Positions 17,057 through 21,364 of a stretch of DNA of 21,364 nucleotides are shown here, one piece after another; within the stretch, counting starts at the first letter, position 1; every line of letters begins with the position of its first letter. The stretch comes from Emiliania huxleyi CCMP1516 (Eukaryota; Haptophyta; Isochrysidales; Noelaerhabdaceae). The stretch is taken from NCBI RefSeq assembly GCF_000372725.1, contig NW_005199487.1, positions 86,573 to 107,936 on the forward strand, written 5' to 3'. The notes beneath the pieces were generated by a model that was not told where the DNA came from, searched no databases, and saw only the letters and a program-made list of their open reading frames with translations. The position numbers and the translations under genes were made by a program.

Positions 17057-17343
17057 GAGACATACATATAGCGCACAGTAGGTGAAAAAACTGAAATCTG
17101 AAAAATACAAGAGTATGCGGGAGACCCCTCTTGTACTTCCTGTTCGATCTCCTCGCGTCAACTAATTCGCACACACGAGGGTGCTGGGTGCCTGGGTCAC
17201 AGATTCAGATATGCGCAGGTGCGCGGAGAGACAGCTAAAACCGTACGCACACCACCCAGGCTCTGCTGGATGACTGCATCTTCGCCTGTCTGCCACAAAC
17301 AAGCAAAACTTGCTCGCCCTCCGTAGTGCTGTGCCTGTGGTGT

Positions 17344-20300
17344 TCATGGCGGCGCCGGCGGCAGGAAGTGGACGCCCGGGGGAAGCTGGACGTTGAGCGA
17401 GAGGCCGGGGGTGAGGACAGTGCCACTGGGCACAGGGATTGTCATTAGCCCAGATGTTGTGCTGATCTTAAGGCTCTGCCCCTGTACGAAGTTGGAAGGA
17501 ACCATGATTCTGATCGGCGGCTGCTGCATCTTCTCTGGTGCCTGCTGCATCTGCTGACGCATCTGCTGTTGCATCTGCTGCTGTGCCTGCTGCTGTGCCT
17601 GCTGCTGTGCCTGCTGCTGTGCCTGCTGCATCTGCTGCTGTGCCTGCTGCTGTGCCTGCTGCTGTGCCTGCTGCTGTGCCTGCTGCATCTGCTGCTGCAG
17701 CTCGCGCACGACCTCCTCGGGCATCGCGTCGTGGCGCGTATGTGTCTCGACGTCGACCCACGCGTCGCCACCCGCGCTCGTGCGGTACTGCTGCCACTTG
17801 CCGACGCGGCGCACCGCGGCTGCGCCGGTCTGCTCCTCCCACTCCGCAAGCGCGGCCTCCGCAGGGGAGAGCTTCTCCTCCGCGCACTCCTCCATGAGCG
17901 GCTCGTGCAGGTGGCGCTCTCGCACCCAGAAGGCGGGCTGCGTCGCGTCGAGCGGCGTGCCCGTGCCCATGCCGAGTAGCTCGGCGAGGATGGACTTCGG
18001 GTCGAGCTCCTCGCCGCCGCCGCCGCCGCCGCCAGCGCCGACAGCGCCGCCCTCGCCATCATCCTCGGCGCCACTCTCGCCGCCGCCGTCGTCGCCAAAG
18101 TCGAGGAGGTCGGCCAACTCTGCGGTATCGAAGTGCCGCCCCGTCGCGGCGTCGTCGACGACCGTCCGCCCGAGCCCGAGCTTGCTCACCTGCCGCTTGT
18201 AGATCTTCGCCTCCATCGTCTGCGCGGCGATGAGTCGATACACGTGCACAGCACGCGTCTGCCCGTACCGGAACGCGCGGCACACAGCCTGCGTGGGCGG
18301 CGCAGAAGGCGAAACTCAAGGGGTGCAAGAGAGCTGCCGCAACCTCAGGGCTGCAGACCTGCGCGTCCACCGCCGGGTTGAACGACACGTCCATCAGCAC
18401 GACGTGGTTCGCGCCGACCAAATTCACGCCGAGAGCGCCCGCGCCGGTGGAGAGCAGGAAGCACTTTGCCCTCGCCTGCCGGTCGCCGTTGAAGGCCGCG
18501 ATCGCCTGCGCACGCGCGCGCAAGTTGCAGGAGCCTTTGATGACGAAGTACTCGCGGTCGCGCCGCCAGCCGAGCCGTGAGCGGAGCGAGCCCTCCACGA
18601 AATCGAGCGTGCCGAGCGAGGATGAGAAGACGAGCGAACGTTCGCCGCGCGCGGCCGCGCGCTCGACGATGCCGAGCGCTAGCACCATCTTGCCCGAGAG
18701 CGCGAGCGCAGACGCATCCTCGTGCTCGGCCTCGACCATCCGCAGCAGCGGGGCGACCGCGTCGTCGGCCTGTCCGTCGCGCACGAGCGCCGACTCATCG
18801 ACGACCTCGTCCGTCGCGAGTCGCGTCGCCGTGCCCGAGCTGTCGACGCCACCCGTCTCGACGTTGGCCGCGGCGCCGGCCTCCTCGGGGCTCTCCACGC
18901 TGCCCTCGCCCGCGCCGTCCAGCGCCGCGTCTCCATCCTCGTCGCTCAAGCAGATCACCTCGGGCGGCGGCGCCGCGGTGGAGGCCGCCGCGGGCGCGCG
19001 TGCCGCAGGCGCCGATGCGCGGCTCATCGGCTTGGACTTGGGCGGGCGGCCGCGCTTGCGAGGCGCGCCGTCAGCCTTGCGCGCAGCCTCCGCCTCGGCC
19101 TCTGCGACGGCGATGGGCAGCACGCTCGGGTGCGCCCAGACGCGCCTGCCGATCTGAAAGACCTTGAAGAGCCCGCCCGCGCCGCCGCTCGCGTCGGTGT
19201 CGCGTGCGCTCTGGAGCCACTGCAGCAGCCTCCGGTACATCCTGCGCTGCAGGTCGCCGAGGCGCACGTGGATCACAGCCTCGCGCTTGGGCGGGAGCGA
19301 CGCCTGCAGCAGGGACGCGTCGCGCCGGTGCACGAAGCCGGCGAGCTTCTTGTGCAGCACGTGCGCACGCCGCCGCCCGAGGCGCACGTCGCCCTTGGTC
19401 GCGTCTCGCGCGCGCCCCTGCGCGATCGGGTTCGCGTACTGGTTTGCAAACTCGGCGGGCGTGCCGAGGAAGTCGGGGCGCACGAAGTCGACCATCGCGT
19501 AGTACTCGAGGAGCGAGTTCTGCATCGGCGTGCCGGTAAGCGCGATCCGCCGCCGCGTCGCCATCGCTTTGAGCACCTTCGTCGCGCCCGCGTTCGCGTT
19601 CTTGAGCACGTGCGCCTCGTCGCACACGACAAGGTCGGGCCCGGGGCTGAGCAGGTCGCGCAATAGCTGCGCCTTCGCACAGCAGCCCGCCGCCTGGCCG
19701 CCGGCCGCGCCGGCCGCAGCCGCGGCCGCGGCCGCGACGTCGCCGCCACCGCCCGCCCACTTGATCGCCCCGCAAGGCTGTTCTTTCCCCCCCGATGCAC
19801 CACGTGCGTGCGCGCCGCGCGCCCACGCACGCACGAGCTGCGCGCGGTCCTTCGCCGAGGCCGCGTGCTTCCCGTCGAGCGAAGCGACGCGCAGCCGATC
19901 GCCCCACGCGGGCGTCCATTTGCGTAGCTCCGTCTCCCAGTTCGGGAGCACCGTCACCGGCACGACGAGCAACGCGCGCCAACGCCCATCCGCGCGCGCT
20001 GACGCACCGCCCGCCGACGCGGCCGTGCGCACCTGCCCGGCCGCGCCTCCACCGCCGCCTGCGGAGCTTCCGCCACCGGGCGCGTGCAGGAGCGTGTGGA
20101 GCAGCGCGACGACCTGCAGCGACTTGCCGAGCCCCATCGAATGCGCGAGCACCGCGCCCAGCCCGCCGTCGCCTGCCGCGAGCGCGCCGAGGCTCGTGAC
20201 GATGTTGTCAAAGAGGAAACGACACCCCTCGAGCTGATGCGGCTTGAGGGCGGTAGCGAGCGGCGCTGCGATGCGCAACGGTGCGTCGCCCGCGGCCGCG

Positions 20301-21364
20301 CCGTGCGGGTTGAGCAGCGTCTCGCCGCCGTCGCCGTCGCCCTCGGCCCGGGCCTTCGAGGCGGCCTCGGCGTCGGCCTCAAGGCGCCGGCGGCGCTGCT
20401 TCTCGAGCTGCTGTGCGGAGAGCGCCGACGCACCGAGTTCGGCGTCCGTCAGCACGCGCCGTATCTTGCGCCGCGCGGCGCCGCGCGCGTCCGCGTCCCC
20501 CGCGTTGCCATCGCCCGCGTCGTCCGCGTCGTCGGCTGCGCCGCCCTTGACAGTCGTCCTCGGCGTCGGCGCCTTGGCCCCGCTCGGGGGGGCACGCTTG
20601 AAGTATGAGGTGATGCCCGAAGCGCCTGCCGGCTTGGCTCCGCCCTCCTTCTTCTTTGCAGATGCGCCCTCGCCCGGCGACGCTCGGGGCTTCTCCGACT
20701 GCACGTCGATCACGTTGGACACAGTGCCGCCCGCCGTGCCGCCCGCCGTGGAGGCCGCGTCGGCGCCGACAGCGCCCGCGCTCGCAAGCGGCGCGGCTGC
20801 GGCTGCGCGCGCGGCCGCGACGGCCTCCGCCGACGGCCGCGCCCGCACGCGCGGTGTTGGACGCACACGCTCATCGTCGTCGTCGTCGTCATCGTCGTCG
20901 TCGTCGTGCGTGCGGTCGCAACTCTCCCGCGGCGCAGCCGCACCATCCCCGGCGACCTCGCGGCGGCGCGCGCGCTTGCGTGCGGCGCGGCACGGCGCGT
21001 CGTCGTCCTCTGCGAGGACCGCGCGCACGCGCGCGGCTTGCGCGTCGGTGAGACCGCGAGCCTCCTCCGCCGCAAGTGCGGCTGCAAGCGCTGCCGCGTT
21101 TGCGTCGCCCGCGTCCATCTCCGCGGCCACGTCGGCGATCTCGTCGATCTCGTGTGCGCCGTCTACCCCGAGCTGCTCGGCGAGCGCGGCGGCCTCCGCA
21201 GGCGTCGTCGCCGCGTATGCGCGCCCGCCGTGCGCGGGCGCGAAACCGTTGGCGCCCGCGTTTGCGCAAGTGCGCTGGCCGCGCACGATCGACGTCGGGT
21301 TGGACTCCTCGAGCGCCTTCTCCGCGGAGCGCTTCGCCTTCCGCGCCGCGACCTTCTCATCCGC
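17344..21364 (-). CDS. SNF2-family chromatin ATPase, ATRX/ARIP4 (RAD54L2)-like, 5' partial
   Basis: Two exons in the window (21364-18359 and 18288-17344) give 1316 residues with no stop; the start lies beyond the right edge. Numbering from the edge: motif I GLGKS at 411-415, DEAH at 582-585, LTGTPMQN at 609-616, then the C-lobe from about 886 with LVFSSS, LLSTGAGALGVNL and motif VI (QAVCRAFRYGQ) at about 1002. These proteins use ATP to translocate on DNA and remodel nucleosomes. The segment after motif VI (VYRLIAAQTMEAKIYKRQVSK) and VVDD...F resembles ARIP4/ATRX. Accessory motifs: a PIP-like ITSYF near 251, an AT-hook RKRGRPPK near 769, a SUMO-interaction-like VICLSDEDGD near 803, an acidic Asp run, and an (AQQQ)n tail at about 1200-1258. 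The 70-nt GT-AG intron falls inside motif VI. Confidence 0.92.
17560..17700. repeat. 12-bp coding repeat (AQQQ)n in the SNF2 gene
   Basis: On the + strand the unit CTGCTGCTGTGC recurs about ten times, with CTGCAT variants. It encodes AlaGlnGlnGln and MetGlnGln runs near the C-terminus. Such repeats are prone to length variation. Confidence 0.9.

Noticed and set aside
17560..17700. CRISPR-like array
   Set aside because: The repeated unit is a 12-bp in-frame Ala-Gln codon repeat with no spacers.
18059..18288. Continuation of the SNF2 frame past motif VI without splicing
   Set aside because: The unspliced reading loses the conserved AVCRAFRYGQ and VYRL segments; the 70-nt GT-AG intron restores them.
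21284..21286. Start codon of the SNF2 gene at 21286
   Set aside because: The codon is GTG and the frame stays open to the window edge with a plausible Lys/Glu-rich sequence, so the real start is outside.

Overview
This is a GC-rich eukaryotic nuclear window. The genes are split by many short introns (about 70-300 nt), and unusually many introns start with GC instead of GT. With the long (CT)n and (GT)n microsatellites, several nested transposons and protist-like gene versions, this suggests a unicellular alga; a haptophyte or similar GC-rich microalga is my best guess, not something the sequence proves.

Layout, left to right. 1-742 is GC-rich DNA with ambiguous coding potential, followed by two (CT)n tracts. 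1523-2108 holds a small gene ending in a CCCH zinc finger. 2244-2825 is a pair of identical 139-bp direct repeats ending 37 bp before the start of a seven-exon gene (2863-5630, + strand). That gene encodes tyrosyl-DNA phosphodiesterase 1 with an N-terminal WWE domain. Thirty-one bases after its stop lies a complete Ty1/copia-type LTR element (5667-9079, - strand). It has identical 223-bp LTRs, a 5-bp target duplication, and a polypurine tract, but only the RNase H end of pol. The rest of gag-pol is replaced by one long open frame for a secretory or multi-spanning membrane protein whose signal peptide is encoded by the LTR itself. 9085-10500 holds low-complexity repeats around one possible exon.

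Next come two compact genes on the + strand: TRM112 (10544-11111, four exons, the first only 6 nt) and a two-exon RRM protein (11385-12219). 12367-15596 looks like a 3.2-kb hAT-like element with very GC-rich cargo and no recognisable transposase. 15597-17343 is a repeat-filled intergenic region with two copies of a ~115-bp direct repeat, a strong hairpin and a clean 485-bp MITE with 8-bp target duplications. The right end (17344-21364, - strand) is the C-terminal 1316 residues of a SNF2-family ATPase of the ATRX/ARIP4 (RAD54L2) type; its N-terminus lies outside the window.

Functionally, the host genes cover DNA repair (WWE-TDP1), chromatin remodelling (SNF2), and RNA or translation (TRM112, RRM and CCCH proteins). 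There is no sign that they form a joint pathway. The most unusual items are the LTR element carrying a membrane protein in place of gag-pol, the WWE-TDP1 fusion, and the frequent GC-AG introns, which can be verified because exact splicing restores well-conserved protein motifs.
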